64,000 bases of DNA, taken from assembly GCA_015179125.1 (NCBI GenBank), contig WHVA01000082.1, positions 186,001-250,000 on the forward strand, written 5' to 3'. Position 1 is the first letter of the stretch. Each line of letters begins with the position of its first letter. The position numbers and the translations under genes were made by a program. Below the pieces are notes generated by a model. The model searched no databases. It was not told the DNA's origin and was given only the letters and a program-made list of their open reading frames with translations. Shown piece after piece: positions 11,275 to 22,999 of this stretch. The stretch is from Gautieria morchelliformis. Lineage: Eukaryota; Basidiomycota; Agaricomycetes; Gomphales; Gomphaceae.

Positions 11275-11490
11275 ACTGACACTTCTAACAAATTACAACA
11301 GATCGACCTCGAGGCGAATGTAATTGGCACTGAGTATAGGGGCGTGCTCACCTTCTGGCTGGGGACATTTGACCGCCTTCTTGCGGGCAAGTTTGTAAAA
11401 CTGCAGAAGCTGGACATCATGCTTTGGGCCACCTGGCACGAGTGGGAGAGCAACGACTTCACGTATAGTGAGATTGCTAAGGGTGTGCGT
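11271..11490 (+). pseudogene. Partial duplicate of the F-box gene's last exon
   Basis: The stretch repeats about 220 bp of the F-box gene (10749-10967) at high similarity: ACTTCTAACAAATTA, GACCGCCTTCTTGCGGGCAA and TTTGGGCCACCTGG occur in both. It has no F-box and no start, and runs straight into LINE-tail sequence. Small indels relative to the parent indicate that it is not under protein constraint. Confidence 0.75.
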
Positions 11491-12945
11491 GATGCCACAA
11501 TCAGAGAAAAAACCTTCACAAAGAAAGAAGTGAGGGTGAGATGGGTGGCAGAAATAAACCACCTGATACAAAGGGAACACTCGATGGCCCTGATAAGAAA
11601 AGATAAGCAAAAGAGAAACTGAGAGATAACATGCTTCAAGGAGAAATGGGCAAGCACAGACTTTGCAGTGACACTACAAAAAGGAGACCTCACCATCAAA
11701 AGATGGGACAGGATGCTCCCGAGTGAAGAAATGGGGGACGGGTGAAAACAGAAAAACACAAAAACATATATATATACAGTCAGACCCCCAATAATGCATA
11801 CTACCAATAATGCATAACCCCTGATAATGCATAGAAAAGTTGTCCACCAGCATGGTAGTTAGAAAATTACTTAGAGCCTTGCATAATGCATAATGCATAA
11901 CAGATTTGGCAAATTTAATTATAATATGCATTATCGCAGGTGCACCTTCGGCACTTCAGAAGCCCAAACTGTGACAAACTCTCTGCATATAGCCCTCAGC
12001 AAACCAGCCAGATGGGCATGTGGCTCTAACAGAGAGCTTCTTGGTGCTTCTGAGATGGAATGGGATGGACCAGATGATGGACTAGCCATACCTGGTTGTG
12101 CAGCCAACCCATTGGAGCTCATGCCACTGGTTGTGATAGAATCTTAATCACAAGAGCAGGATCTTACCCAGAACATGAAGGTGATCCAACAGAACCCAAT
12201 GCATCATAGAAGGACAGTATCCTCAGCCATTGTAACAGCCAAAATGAGGTCTCACTCAAATCTTACTTTTTAAGGACAAGATTGACATCATTCAGTTCAT
12301 GGCTGACAGACACTATCCAAAGATTACCCAAAAGGCCATCATCACCCACCTCTCATGCCACCAGAATAAGCCTTGCAGGCTGTAAGGGAACTGCAGCACT
12401 ATGCCCTAGCTCACACTCGTCCAGAATGGGATGAGGCAGCCCAGCTGCTGCCAAAACTGGTGCAGGTTCTGCACCAACAGTGAGAGGAGGTGCTTACACA
12501 ATCAACCCTAGATTCATTTATCAATCATATTGTTTATAACAATCTAGAGAATATTTTAGACATTTTTTATGATTTTTTCGGGGCAATTCAAGTGTTTTGG
12601 CACCCTCTCTGTGATAATGCATTACCCCCAGTAATGCATGGTGAGGTCGTCCACCAAGGCTATGCATTATTGGGGGTCCGACTGTATATATATATATTAC
12701 TTTAAAATCATCATGATTATTGATATTAATAGCCAAGAGCCGTGTGGGATCAGATCCACGTCAAACCCAACTGTTGCCCCAATGGGCAGCGAGTGTGGGG
12801 TGGCGAACCTCGGGAGCCAGGCCAGTGACAAGAGAGCCCGGCTGACGAGGAGGGGGGGTTTTAGTGGGTAAAAGCCCCACACTGTCTTCCTGAAAGGAAG
12901 TTTGTCTGCTAGCAGATTTCCCCTCCCTGGCAAGAAAAAAAAAAA
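11491..12945 (+). mobile_element. 3' end of a LINE with poly(A), split by a pogo-like element
   Basis: From 11491 the frame reads EVRVRWVAEINHLIQREHS, then TLQKGDLTIKRWDRMLP, the usual C-terminal tail of basidiomycete RNase-H-type LINEs. One in-frame stop separates the two parts. The 3' untranslated part resumes after the inserted element (12687 on) with GTGGGTAAAAGCCCC and ends in an A11 run at 12935-12945. The copy is 5'-truncated. It may be the same family as the fragment at 6.2-6.9 kb, but the two pieces do not overlap enough to be sure. Confidence 0.55.
11777..12684 (+). mobile_element. Pogo/Tc1-mariner-like DNA transposon, deletion derivative
   Basis: The ends are inverted repeats: CAGTCAGACCCCCAATAATG at 11777 and its inverse with one mismatch ending at 12684. 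TA flanks both sides (11775-11776 and 12685-12686), the target duplication of this superfamily. The 908-bp interior keeps remnants of a DDE transposase C-terminus: ALQAVRELQHYALAHTRPEW (about 12374-12433) and EEVLTQSTLDSF (about 12484-12520), the latter like the TLDxF tails of fungal pogo transposases. The catalytic core is missing and stops are present, so it is non-autonomous. It sits in a TA microsatellite inside the LINE tail. Confidence 0.8.
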
Positions 12946-12961
12946 CCTGTATACTTGGGGC

Positions 12962-13403
12962 TGTGAAGGTCTTGCGGTCACGAGCGTCTTGTCCTTATTG
13001 TACTGCCACTACAATGCATTGAGACGTATTGCTCGGTTCCTCGTGTTCTTCCAGTACTAGTGCGTGTGTGTCTATTAACATACTAATCCTTCATCAGTGC
13101 TAACAACATGTGCAACCGCAACCCCGTCCTACTAGTAATATATCATCATGTCCAAGAAACCACACATGCTCCGTTCGCTCCATGACAAGTTGTTAGGTCG
13201 CCGGGAGTCTTTGAAAGCTAGGCTCGTCATTCCTAAAGACAATTGTAAATTCCCAGTGACAGTGAAAGACACTGGGAAGACTACACAATTGTACATAGGC
13301 TCTTACATATATGTGTGTCTCAGAATGAGTAAGAAAGAGCACGAACCATTTCTTAACTGAGCACCAGACTGAGCTGACCTATGTGACACTTGTTTTCCTA
13401 ACA
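12962..13403 (-). repeat. Probable LTR of the minus-strand Copia remnant
   Basis: On the minus strand the segment begins TGTTAGGAAAACAAG directly after a purine-rich GAGAAGGAG tract that follows the Copia RNase H end, and it closes with CCTTCACA, giving TG...CA ends. The partner LTR is not present, so the limits are inferred. Confidence 0.45.
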
Positions 13404-15360
13404 CTCCTTCTCGAGTGTTAAGGCAGTGAGGCCGAGTGACTCTGCATGAAGGTTATAGGAAGGAGCGGAAAGGAACTTCGTGAAGATGTCTGTGGTCATT
13501 TCAGAGGTGGGTTTGTACTTCAGCTGTATTGTTCCCTCATCAATTTGATGCCTGATAAAATGGTACTTCATGTTGATGTGTTTCATATGACATAGGGCCT
13601 TTTGGTGGTTAGCGAAGGCAATTGTTCCCTGATTGTTGTCAAGATTGGTTTTTAGGTGTTAATATCGTGTATTAGTGAACACAGCAAATGCCCGAATAAC
13701 TTGTGCGAATAAGTATGCCCTTCGGCGAATAGATGAATCAATGAATGTTCACAAGGTAAGAGGGTTACCCGCACGGGGCTCACCCTATCTACAGTCGTAG
13801 CGAAATAGCCCGTGGCACTTGACGATGTAACGTGCAAGGTCTCACGGAAGGGCTGTCTAAGTCTCGACAATCCCTTCGCCGGCGAAGGTGCTCCTTCGGA
13901 GCCCTTCGCCAACAGCACAGAAAATGGTTCGAAAGCTAAGGTAACGAAGATGAAGTATGAGAACTCACCAGTGATGCCTAAGTCCTCTGCTAGTCAAAGA
14001 TGGAAATCTCCAAGAGAAGGCTTAAGACGATGACCACAGCGAGGTCAAATTTGCACAAGATGCACGATGTATGATAATTGAACTGGGGAATATACATGCG
14101 AATGTAAACTACTTATATTGAATGCTCGTAAGGTATCAGCGAATAGGAAAGAGGCCGTCATGAGTCAGGGTTGGATAGGGGTGCGCAGTCATGATACAAC
14201 ATAGATGAAATAAACATACAATAGAATGAGAGAAGAGGGAGAACATGAAACAACGGAGGGTGAAGGTGGCAAAGACACCTGTGTACGAAATCATGTCTTG
14301 GGGCCCGCATATACACTGCCCTGCACGTGTTCTTCATCTACTGGGTTGATCCCACATGACCCACGGGTAGGACGTCCCGTGAACGCACCCTGCTCATATG
14401 AACACCAAAAGGGGGTTGGATCGAGAAGCTGATGGAGTTACTGACGAGCCATTATGCCGGATAGGGATGTTGATCGTGATTTGATGGTGTGCCTGCTGGC
14501 GAATGATGCGAGCAGCGAATGGTCGTTCGGCGAAATGCAATGAAGGGTGAACAGAGGTGACATAGAGGAGGAGAGGTCGAGGTGGAGGGCAAAGCCGAGC
14601 GAACACTGGGGAGGAGTAGCGAAAGGGGAAATGGGGATAACAAGGTGCAGGAAATACACAGGTCATGACAATCCAATTACCAGAACACCATCGGAAGAGG
14701 GTCGAGCAGAGGAGGTGGTAGACCCAGCGATGACTGCCAAGTCAGTCCAAAGACATCGATCGTGTGTTTGACGGCGTGGCTATGGTAATTGGCGCGAACA
14801 GCAAGAATTGGTTGCCGAACATGACAATGGCGATCGGAACGAACACGAAGGTGGAGTGAGAAAATAGGAAAACTGAGCATCTGAGTATGGGAAATAAATG
14901 TGTCATGACAATTGTCTTCGTAGATGATGGTAGGGTCGTCGAGGATAAAACCTAGTTCTTGAAAAAGACAACACGTCCACAGTATCTCACACGCAGTTTC
15001 TGAAAGTGCAATATATTTGGATTCTGTTGAAGAAAGAGCCACGATGCTCTGTTTTTCTTTGAGGACCATGAAACAGCACCTGTACCCAAAAATAGAGCAT
15101 ATCCACTGGTCAATTTTCTATCCTCTGAGTCTCCGAAATCTGCGTCTGAATACCCATATGAGGAAAAATTTTCTCCACCCAGTGACAAACTTTGATCCCA
15201 AGTATGATAAAGATACTGAAGGATTTGTTTTGCTAGGTTCCAATGAGCTTGACTAGGATTCAATGAGTATCGCACCAGTTTATTAACTGCATGTGATATG
15301 TCGGGGAATGATACTGTGGCAGAAAAAAAAGACGATGCACAATGGTGGGTTACAACCACA
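13404..15360 (-). mobile_element. Copia (Ty1) remnant: reverse transcriptase end and RNase H
   Basis: A fossil Copia element on the minus strand. The right part (15360-14916) encodes the end of the reverse transcriptase and the start of RNase H (DISHAVNKLVRYSLNPSQAH, YSDADFGDSEDRKLTSGYA). The left part (13586-13404) encodes the RNase H end (KPTSEMTTDIFTKFL). Between them sits a solo LTR of another family. Gag, protease, integrase and most of the polymerase are missing. It is broken in several places and older than the intact Copia at 16.3-20.8 kb. Confidence 0.8.
13637..14910 (+). mobile_element. Solo LTR, TGTCA...TGACA family, copy A
   Basis: A 1274-bp element starting TGTCAAGATTGG and ending TGTCATGACA, flanked by the 5-bp duplication ATTGT (13632-13636 and 14911-14915). 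TG...CA ends plus a 5-bp duplication fit a solo LTR. It lies inside the Copia RNase H region, so it is younger than that insertion. A near-copy of the 3' end also occurs internally at 14641-14670 (CAGGTCATGACA), so the LTR seems to carry a 240-bp 3' extension. Confidence 0.8.
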
Positions 15361-16329
15361 CGAGGGATTAATGGATATCAAGTACTAATTTATATACTAT
15401 TGCTCAGTGTCTCAGCCTGAGACAATGAGTGATGCCAACATGATGTTGCTTGCACTTCAACACACCTCCTCGAGCAGCGTCGAATCCAAAGCACCTCCTG
15501 AAACTCAGAGTGCAAAGCCTTCATCATCCCCTTCTCCAGCATCTGCCAAAGTGGCCGTGCCACACTTCGGGCAAAGAGACAACGACGATAGAGTAAAGAT
15601 GAGTGGTACTGGGCTTGATGAACAGAATGGGTTTGGCACACTTTCATTAGGTGCAGCTTTCGTTAGGCTCACAATTGGTGTGCTTTCGGTAGGCACAAGT
15701 ACAATCAACAGTTTGGCACACTTTTGTTATGCATGGTGCACTTTCAGTAGGTGTGACTTCCGAGGTTCAGCACACTTTCAATAGGCGTGGCTTTCGACGA
15801 AACTTCAGCTTTCGGTAGTAGCACGAAAGAACAAGGCAAAAGCAGTATACTTCATGTAGTGGGATACATACATGGCTGTCCTGAGGCTGGCCTCCCGTTC
15901 CCGTATCCATGAGATCATCCTTGTACTTGTGCGCGTCGATCTAAAGACAACACACAGGCACTAGTTAGACCGTGAATATATAGATGAACATACACCAAAG
16001 CCCAGAGGCCAGCCGAGTCTGGTATCGTCGATTTCAGGGTCCTCAATGTCTGGGATGAGATTGTCAGAACCAGACCCACTACCTTGCAGTTGTGCTCAAC
16101 TATGCCATGGTCAACACCATGGTCACCCTCGCCATGCGATGTGGGGGCCCTGTGGATACGCTGCCGTTTTCTGAGATGTTCTTGGGATGTGCTCGTGCCA
16201 GGTACAAATGGCAAGCTTTCCTAGCGACATTTTGTGTGCTTGTACCAAGGTAGACAGCCCGATGTATTTGCCACCGTGGCAGTGCTCTTCGCATGTGCAC
16301 TTCCTTCGAGTCGGATCCTCAGACATCTG
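15361..16329. other. Unrecognised stretch; degenerate short repeats; possible transposase zinc finger
   Basis: From 15637 to about 15815 a motif like CACACTTTCANTAGGNGTGNCTTTCG recurs about five times in degenerate form. On the minus strand, 16315-16150 encodes KCTCEEHCHGGKYIGLSTL, which resembles the Cys/His-rich start of basidiomycete Plavaka/CACTA-like transposases. It is cut at 16330 by the Copia insertion. Both calls are tentative. Confidence 0.3.
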
Positions 16330-19300
16330 TGTTGTATACCATCGCTCAACCATTAGTCATTCTATGGTCACTCGTGGTTCCTATTTCCATCTCCTACCGA
16401 ATCCCTTAGTTACAGTAGCTACAGTCGCTGTATATTTTTCTGAGACTCGCCGGTCGAATATCATCATCTTTATCCACAACCATCATCTACTCTCTTCAGG
16501 TTATGGGCCCCACGCTCTAAACCATAATCCAAAGTAAAGTAGAAAAAAAAAAAAACTTCCTGTAACAATCGCCGTTATGTCTGCCCTCACACAGCTGAGC
16601 TCCCTATACCAGATCGAACCACTCACCGGAGACAATTATCCCACATGGAAGGAGAAGATGCGATGGATCTTGCTTGAGCAAGATCTATGGGAACATGCAT
16701 CGGGGCAGGCGACGAAACCACTGCCGGCCGACGACAAAAACGTAATGGCCCCGGAGAAACAAGCGATCGCAGATTGGATGAAAAGAGATCAACAGGCTTT
16801 CGCGGCAATCAGCTTGCGTATCAGTGATGATTACCTAGTCTATACATACGGTGCCACGACGGCACGCGAGGTGTGGCAAGCCCTGCTTACGATCTTCGAA
16901 GCAAGAGGGCCGTTGGGTATAATAAATGTACGTCGGGATTTCTTCCGCACTTTCATAGCCGAAGGCGGCAACATGGAAGAACATATACGAAAGCTGCGCA
17001 GCCTCCAACAGCAGCTGCACACACTCGGTGATCTAGTCAGCGATCACGACTTCTGCAACGCGCTGCTCACCTCACTCCCCGGCTCCTGGTCCACGTTCCT
17101 TACAGCGATCAATGCCGCCCTTCCCACACTCTCCTCTGATGTACTCATAGCTCACGTCCTCGAAGAGGATTGAACTCGGCACTCCACTCACGGCATGGAG
17201 ACGGCCTTGAGGGCGCAGGACAAGCGCGGAAAGGGGCGCAATGGACGTAATGATGGCGGTGCCACAAAAGGGAAGTGTAATAATTATGGCAAAAAGGGGC
17301 ATTGGGTCAAAGACTGCTGGGCCAAGGGTGGCGGCAAAGAGGGGCAAGTGCCGAAGTGGTGGAAAGATCCAGCTAAGAACTCAAATGCAGACTCTACTAA
17401 ACAAGCTACCGAAAGCAAAAACGCTGCTGACGACTTTGCGTTCGCTGCCATAGAGTCCGCGGACCCCGAGCCGGGCGACCAGTCATCCATTTCTGGAGAT
17501 CTATCGTGTCGCACCACCATCTCTGCATCAGAATGGCTGGCGAACACGGGATCGACAACACATATCGCCCGAAACAGGGGGATTTTATTGAGTTCAGTTC
17601 TGACCCATCAGAGATTGAGGGCATTGCCCCCGGGAGCCCCTTGAAGACTTTAGGCCGTGGGATTGTCCAAATGGAATTCAAGGCCGGCGATCGCATGTTT
17701 ACGGTGAGACTAACGGACGTGAAGCACGCTCCCGACGCACCAAACACCATCCTCAGCGTCGGGAGGCTCACGGACATGGAGCATGTAGCTCTGTTCACCA
17801 ACAACGGCGTGAAATTCCGCTCCCAGTCAGGGACGGTCTTCGCCGAGGGGCGCAAGGTAGGGCGCGTGTACCTCATGCGTGCCCGGATCCGCCCTGCCAT
17901 TCAGACGGATTTTGCCGCTGTGGCTAAGCCGAAGTCCTGGGACTCCTGGCATCGCATCCTCGGGCATGTCAACATCGGCGCGATCTAATTGATGAAAGCG
18001 CACGATCTTGTCACCGGGATGGATGTAGACACGGCCGCGCCGGTGACACAATGTGTTGCTTGCATTCAGGGCAAGCATTCCGTGGAACCATTCCCCAAAC
18101 GGTTGGAAGACGCTGCTACATTGGTAGGCGATCTGACCGTCTCTGACGTTTGGGGACCAGCGAATACAGAGGGCCCGGCGCGGGAATGGTATTTTTATTC
18201 GTTTACCGATGCCAAAAGCAGGTACTCCACCATCTATTTCAGCCACACCAAGGACGGCGTCCTTGATCGTTTCAAGGAATACGCCGCCCTGGTTGAAACA
18301 CAGACTGGGCTCCAGCTTAAGCGCCTGTGCAGCGATGGAGGTGGTGAATATATTAACGGTCCATTCAGAGATTTCTGCGCCCAGAAAGGGATCATAATGG
18401 AATCTACCGCCCCTTACTCACCAGCCCAGAATGGCATTGCCGAATGCCTGAATCGCACCTTGCTCGAACATGCTCGCGCCATGATCTTTGCGAAACAAGC
18501 GCCCAAGATCTTATGGCCCGAAGCCGTCACCTACGCCTGTTATATCAAGAACAGGACGCCCACTCGAGCCCTTGGTGCAGACATGACGCCATTTGAGGCC
18601 TTTTTTGGCAAGAGACCTGACATCGGGAGGTTGGAAGAATTCGGTAAAAAGTGCTGGGTCCAAGTTCCGGACCAGCATCGTACTAAATTAGAGCCCAAAT
18701 CTGAGCAACACATTTTTACCGGCATCGCACCTAATGCTAAGGCTTGGCGTTTCTACAATGTCCACATGCGCCACATCCAGACCTCCCGCAACGTCATCTT
18801 CGATGACGTTGACAATGCCATTCATCCCGTCCCTGAGGACGACGACCTGGTGGTTGGGCCGCCTGCAGGGAACACCACCAGGGCCGCCCAGCCGGTCCTG
18901 GCCCCCACTTCAGCTGCCGCGCCTCCAGTCGAGGCCGCTGCTGTGCCTGTGGCTGTGGAACCGAAGGCGGATCCGAGGTGCAGAGCCAGGATCACGGGTA
19001 GACCCGTGCCTGATTACCGCCACATGCATGAGGGAGAGCGGGCGTTGTCAGCACGGAGATCGTGACAGAGCCCGCGTCCTATGCAGAGACGCTGCGCCGC
19101 CCAGATTACCTAATATGGCAGAAAGCCATGGAGACTGAGATGGAGCAGCATGCGGAGGTGGGCACGTGGACGCTGGCTGAGTTACCAGCGGGGAAGAACG
19201 TGGTAGGCAGCCAATGGGTGTATGCGGCTAAGACTAATGCAGAAGGGAAATTTGACCTCGGAAAAGTGAGGGTCATTGCGCAGGGGTTCACGCAACGACC

Positions 19301-20827
19301 CGGCATGGATTATTTTGAGGTCACATCACCGGTTGTCAAATTAGACAGCCTCCAGCTCATCCTTGCTATCGCCATCCAAAAGGGATGGGAGATCGAGATG
19401 ATGGATGTCAAAGGCGCATATCTTAATTCTACTCTAGATGAGGAGATATACATGCGCCAGCCGGACGGCTTTGACGATGGATCGGGTCGCGTGCTCAAAT
19501 TGCACCGGGCTATTTAGGGTTTGAAGCAGTCAGGCCGCTCCTGGTACAAGAAGCTCACGACGGTCCTCGATGACGGTTTCACGCGGTGTCACGCAGATGA
19601 CTGCGTTTTCTACAAAAAGACCGACGACCGGCTCACCATCATCACTATTTACGTCAACGACCTCGGTCTTTTCGCTAGTTCTAAGACGCTGATGGCGAGT
19701 GTTAAAACCCTCCTCCATTCTAATTGCACTATGAAGGCCCTTGGCGAGATGCTCAAGATCCTCGGGATCAGGGTCGAGATCGATCCAAATCGCGATTTCA
19801 TTAAACTCTCCCAAGGCCATTACATCGACGTCATTGCCCAGCGTTTCAATCTGGATGAAGCACCACCGGTCGACACTCCTGTCCTGCATGACATCAAAAC
19901 CCTCAAGCCGCGCCCTGATGGTGGTCCCGCACCAGACGCACCTTACGCCCAAGTGATCGGCTCCTTGATGTACGCCGTTCTAGGATCCCGCCCCGACATC
20001 GCGTTCACCGTCCAGCAGCTGAGCCAACACACGCATGACTTCAGTGAGGCTCACTCGACGGCGGTTAAACGCGTTATACGTTATTTGATGGGCACTTGCG
20101 ACACAGGCGTTGTGTTGCGCAGCTCGTCCTCCACTCCCCTCATCGAGATCTATTCCGATGCCGACTTCATGGGTCTAGCTGACTCCCATTCTGTGGGGGG
20201 GTTTTATCTGCTTTTATCACGGCTGTATTACCACGTGGGTATCTAAGAAGCAAACCCGGATCGCTCTGTCGACGACCGAGTCCGAGTCTATGGCCTTGAT
20301 CCCTGGTGCCAAGCATGCCCTTTGGGTCCGCCATTTCCTCCAGGAACTTGGGCTGCCCCTTGCTGGACCGATCCATATCTACTGCGACAACATGCAGACA
20401 ATCTCCAATCTCCAGGACGTTTCCCATCACCCCTGCACCAAGCACTTCCGCGTCGAGGGGCATTGGCTCCGCGAGCTCATCGACCACGGTGACGCCGAGA
20501 TCACCTATGTCAGGTCCGCTGAGAACGTCGCCGATGTTTTCACGATCGCCCTGCCTTTGGCTCAACACCGTATCTTGATTCATAATTTAGGCATGTTGTG
20601 ATCATCCCCTCCTGTATCCCATCATATTTCTTTTTGATTTGTTTCGCTCAGGGGGGTCTGTTGAATACCATCGCTCAACCATTAGTCATTCTATGGTCAC
20701 TCGTGGTTCCTATTTCCATCTCCTACCGAATCCCTTAGTTACAGTAGCTACAGTGGCTGTATATTTTTCTGAGACTCGCCGGTCGAATATCATCATCTTT
20801 ATCCACAACCATCATCTACTCTCTTCA
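16330..20827 (+). mobile_element. Nearly full-length Copia (Ty1) retrotransposon
   Basis: LTRs of 169 bp at 16330-16498 and 20659-20827 differ at only two positions by eye, so the insertion is recent. The 5-bp target duplication is ATCTG on both sides (16325-16329 and 20828-20832). Just inside the 5' LTR, GGTTATGGGCCCC resembles primer sites complementary to the anticodon region of initiator tRNA-Met, and CAGGGGGGTC precedes the 3' LTR as polypurine tract. Parts in order: gag with UBN2-like domain (from MSALTQLSSLYQIEPLTGDN at 16577) and zinc knuckle, protease region, integrase (SDGGGEYINGPF, PAQNGIAE), reverse transcriptase (SQWVYAAKTNAEG, VKGAYLN) and RNase H to 20601. The coding region carries about five breaks, so it is a young but dead copy. 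Confidence 0.92.
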
Positions 20828-22999
20828 ATCTGAATACATGGCTGAAAATTCTGAGCTGCTCACTGTTAAATTTATCAAATTCAGATCAGCTGCACAAAAG
20901 AAAATCTACAAGTAGAGGACGGAGTCAAATTTCTGGGCTTGAGTGTTCAGCACCTCTCGACGTATCACCTCTGAGCCATTGACGCGATATCTTCGTTCGC
21001 GGCGAGGTCGATCACGGACACGATATCTAATAACGGGTGTAGAGCGGTACGGCACTCGCTGATAATTCTGTGTTAACACTCTGACTGTGCTCTCTATGGC
21101 TCTGTCTGTTGCTTTCCTTGTATTACCTTGCTTCATTTGTCTAGCTCTCACTGGTCCCGATTTTCTTGGAAAGACTACAAGTCACTGATAATGTGAAAAA
21201 GGTGTTGTGATAACCCAGTCATGCGCGAGGTTCACTACAGGGCGATCCACATATTTGTTTTTGTGATATTACCATGTCATTTCATTTTTTCTCTTTGCTA
21301 GGCGACTTGAGCCGATGCGTCTCATGATCGCTCCAACGCCCGGCTTCCTGTGTCCTTGCGTTGGCGACTGCACCGACGACGGGTCCATCCCTCTGCTGGC
21401 CCACCCCCACGCTGTCGGTTAGGTATTGTCACCCCCTGTCTGTTCATATTAAATGTGAGAGTCAGGCTATCTAAGTGCTCGGCCACTGGAGCATGGCAAG
21501 GGAGACCGCCACAGTTATAGGTGAAGGGAGGCTTTATTCGGTGGTGATGGTCAACCTTGAGATGGCAGTTACTTGGCCATCCTCCTTCGCCTTGCTGAGT
21601 TGAGTCTTGCCCTTGTCGGTGCCCCAGTGTCAGGTGCGAATAGCGGTGGTTGTAGGCATAGCATGTTCATAGTGGCTCCCGTGCCTGCCTTCGTCTGCGA
21701 CTCCTAGAATCATTAGTGACCCTATGATGCATATAATATTTGTTAATCAAACGCCAATTGCATATATCTACTGTTTGCTTGGGTACGCACGCTCAGTGCT
21801 ATCAGACACTTTTCTCTCCCCCTCCTTGCTTTCCCTCAGGCCTCAGGCCTCAGGGAGAACAGGGAAAGAATGCAATTGTGACCTCTAAGGAAGCGTCTGG
21901 CTAGTACAACTTCCTCCTACTAGAGCATCGACGTCTCCTGCAATCCTCACTTCTCCAGTAGCAGCTCAACCATCTCACCGCAACCGCTGAACGACGAGGT
22001 CTGCAACGCACTACGACCCTCTCCTTTCTCCAACAGCAGTTGTATTACGCATTGTTACCCAGTTGACTATAGCGTTTCGTCGCGTTAAGTGACACCGTTT
22101 CGCCTTTTACAAACGTCGCATTGAATACATAGCAGGTGTCGTGTAAACGTTCGTTCGAATCCGTGGCCAAACCTGAACAGCTAGTAGAGACAAGGCAAAA
22201 ATGAGTGTTTATTAGATGTCCTATATCGTTGGCGGTGCTGTAGAGGACGTCCGTAGAGCACTTCATACCATCCCAGTGCCTGGTGGGGGAGATGGTTTCC
22301 ACGGCTTCGCAGCACTCCTGAAGTTGAGAGCAAGACGGCATCCCTAGAAAATTCTAAGAATTGAGCTTGCTAATATAAAACAAACAACTTTACTGCAATT
22401 GATGAGACTGTGATCAGCCACCTATCACAAAAATAGATCGATTATTATTCAACTAATGTAACTTGGAATCAGCATCACTTACCAGCATCCGATGTTCCCG
22501 AGTTGAGGAGGACCAAATTTTTCCAACATGAAATTGAGAAAATTGGCACCTGGGAACATTTAAGTCGATTGGGTAGCGTGACGGCACATAACCTACTGAA
22601 AATTCTAATGAAGGGAGATAACGGTGAGCGCCGTGTCCGAGAGAAGACATCTGAAGTACTTGCATTATGAAATAAGCTGCACCATCCCTACAGAATACGT
22701 CAGTTGGCAACGTGACGCCAAGAATCAGTATATGTCGTACCGGAATATAACAAGGAGCAAGGGGGTCGTGTTGAATCCATAAACATTCAGATATCCACGA
22801 AATTTAAACAAAGTCATTGAGACATATCACTGCCATTGATAGTGACACTTGTAAGTTGTATTTTCTATATTGCATTGCAGAGTGCTAACCTAACAACTCC
22901 GCTTCTTGTTAGTTTACCACCGTTATATGTTCCACTTGTAACTACATTTTACGACTATACTCCTTCTCTTTTCCCGGTCACCAGACCGTTAATCCGACT
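20828..22999. other. Gene-poor stretch, possible DUF6533-like fragment
   Basis: No intact gene was recognised in about 2.1 kb. On the minus strand around 22695-22640, FCRDGAAYFIMQVLQM resembles the RDG-Y-F segment in the last membrane spans of DUF6533 proteins, so 22045-22710 may be a decayed member of that family. The stretch 20906-21151 (minus) encodes an Arg-rich peptide of unknown type. Confidence 0.3.
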
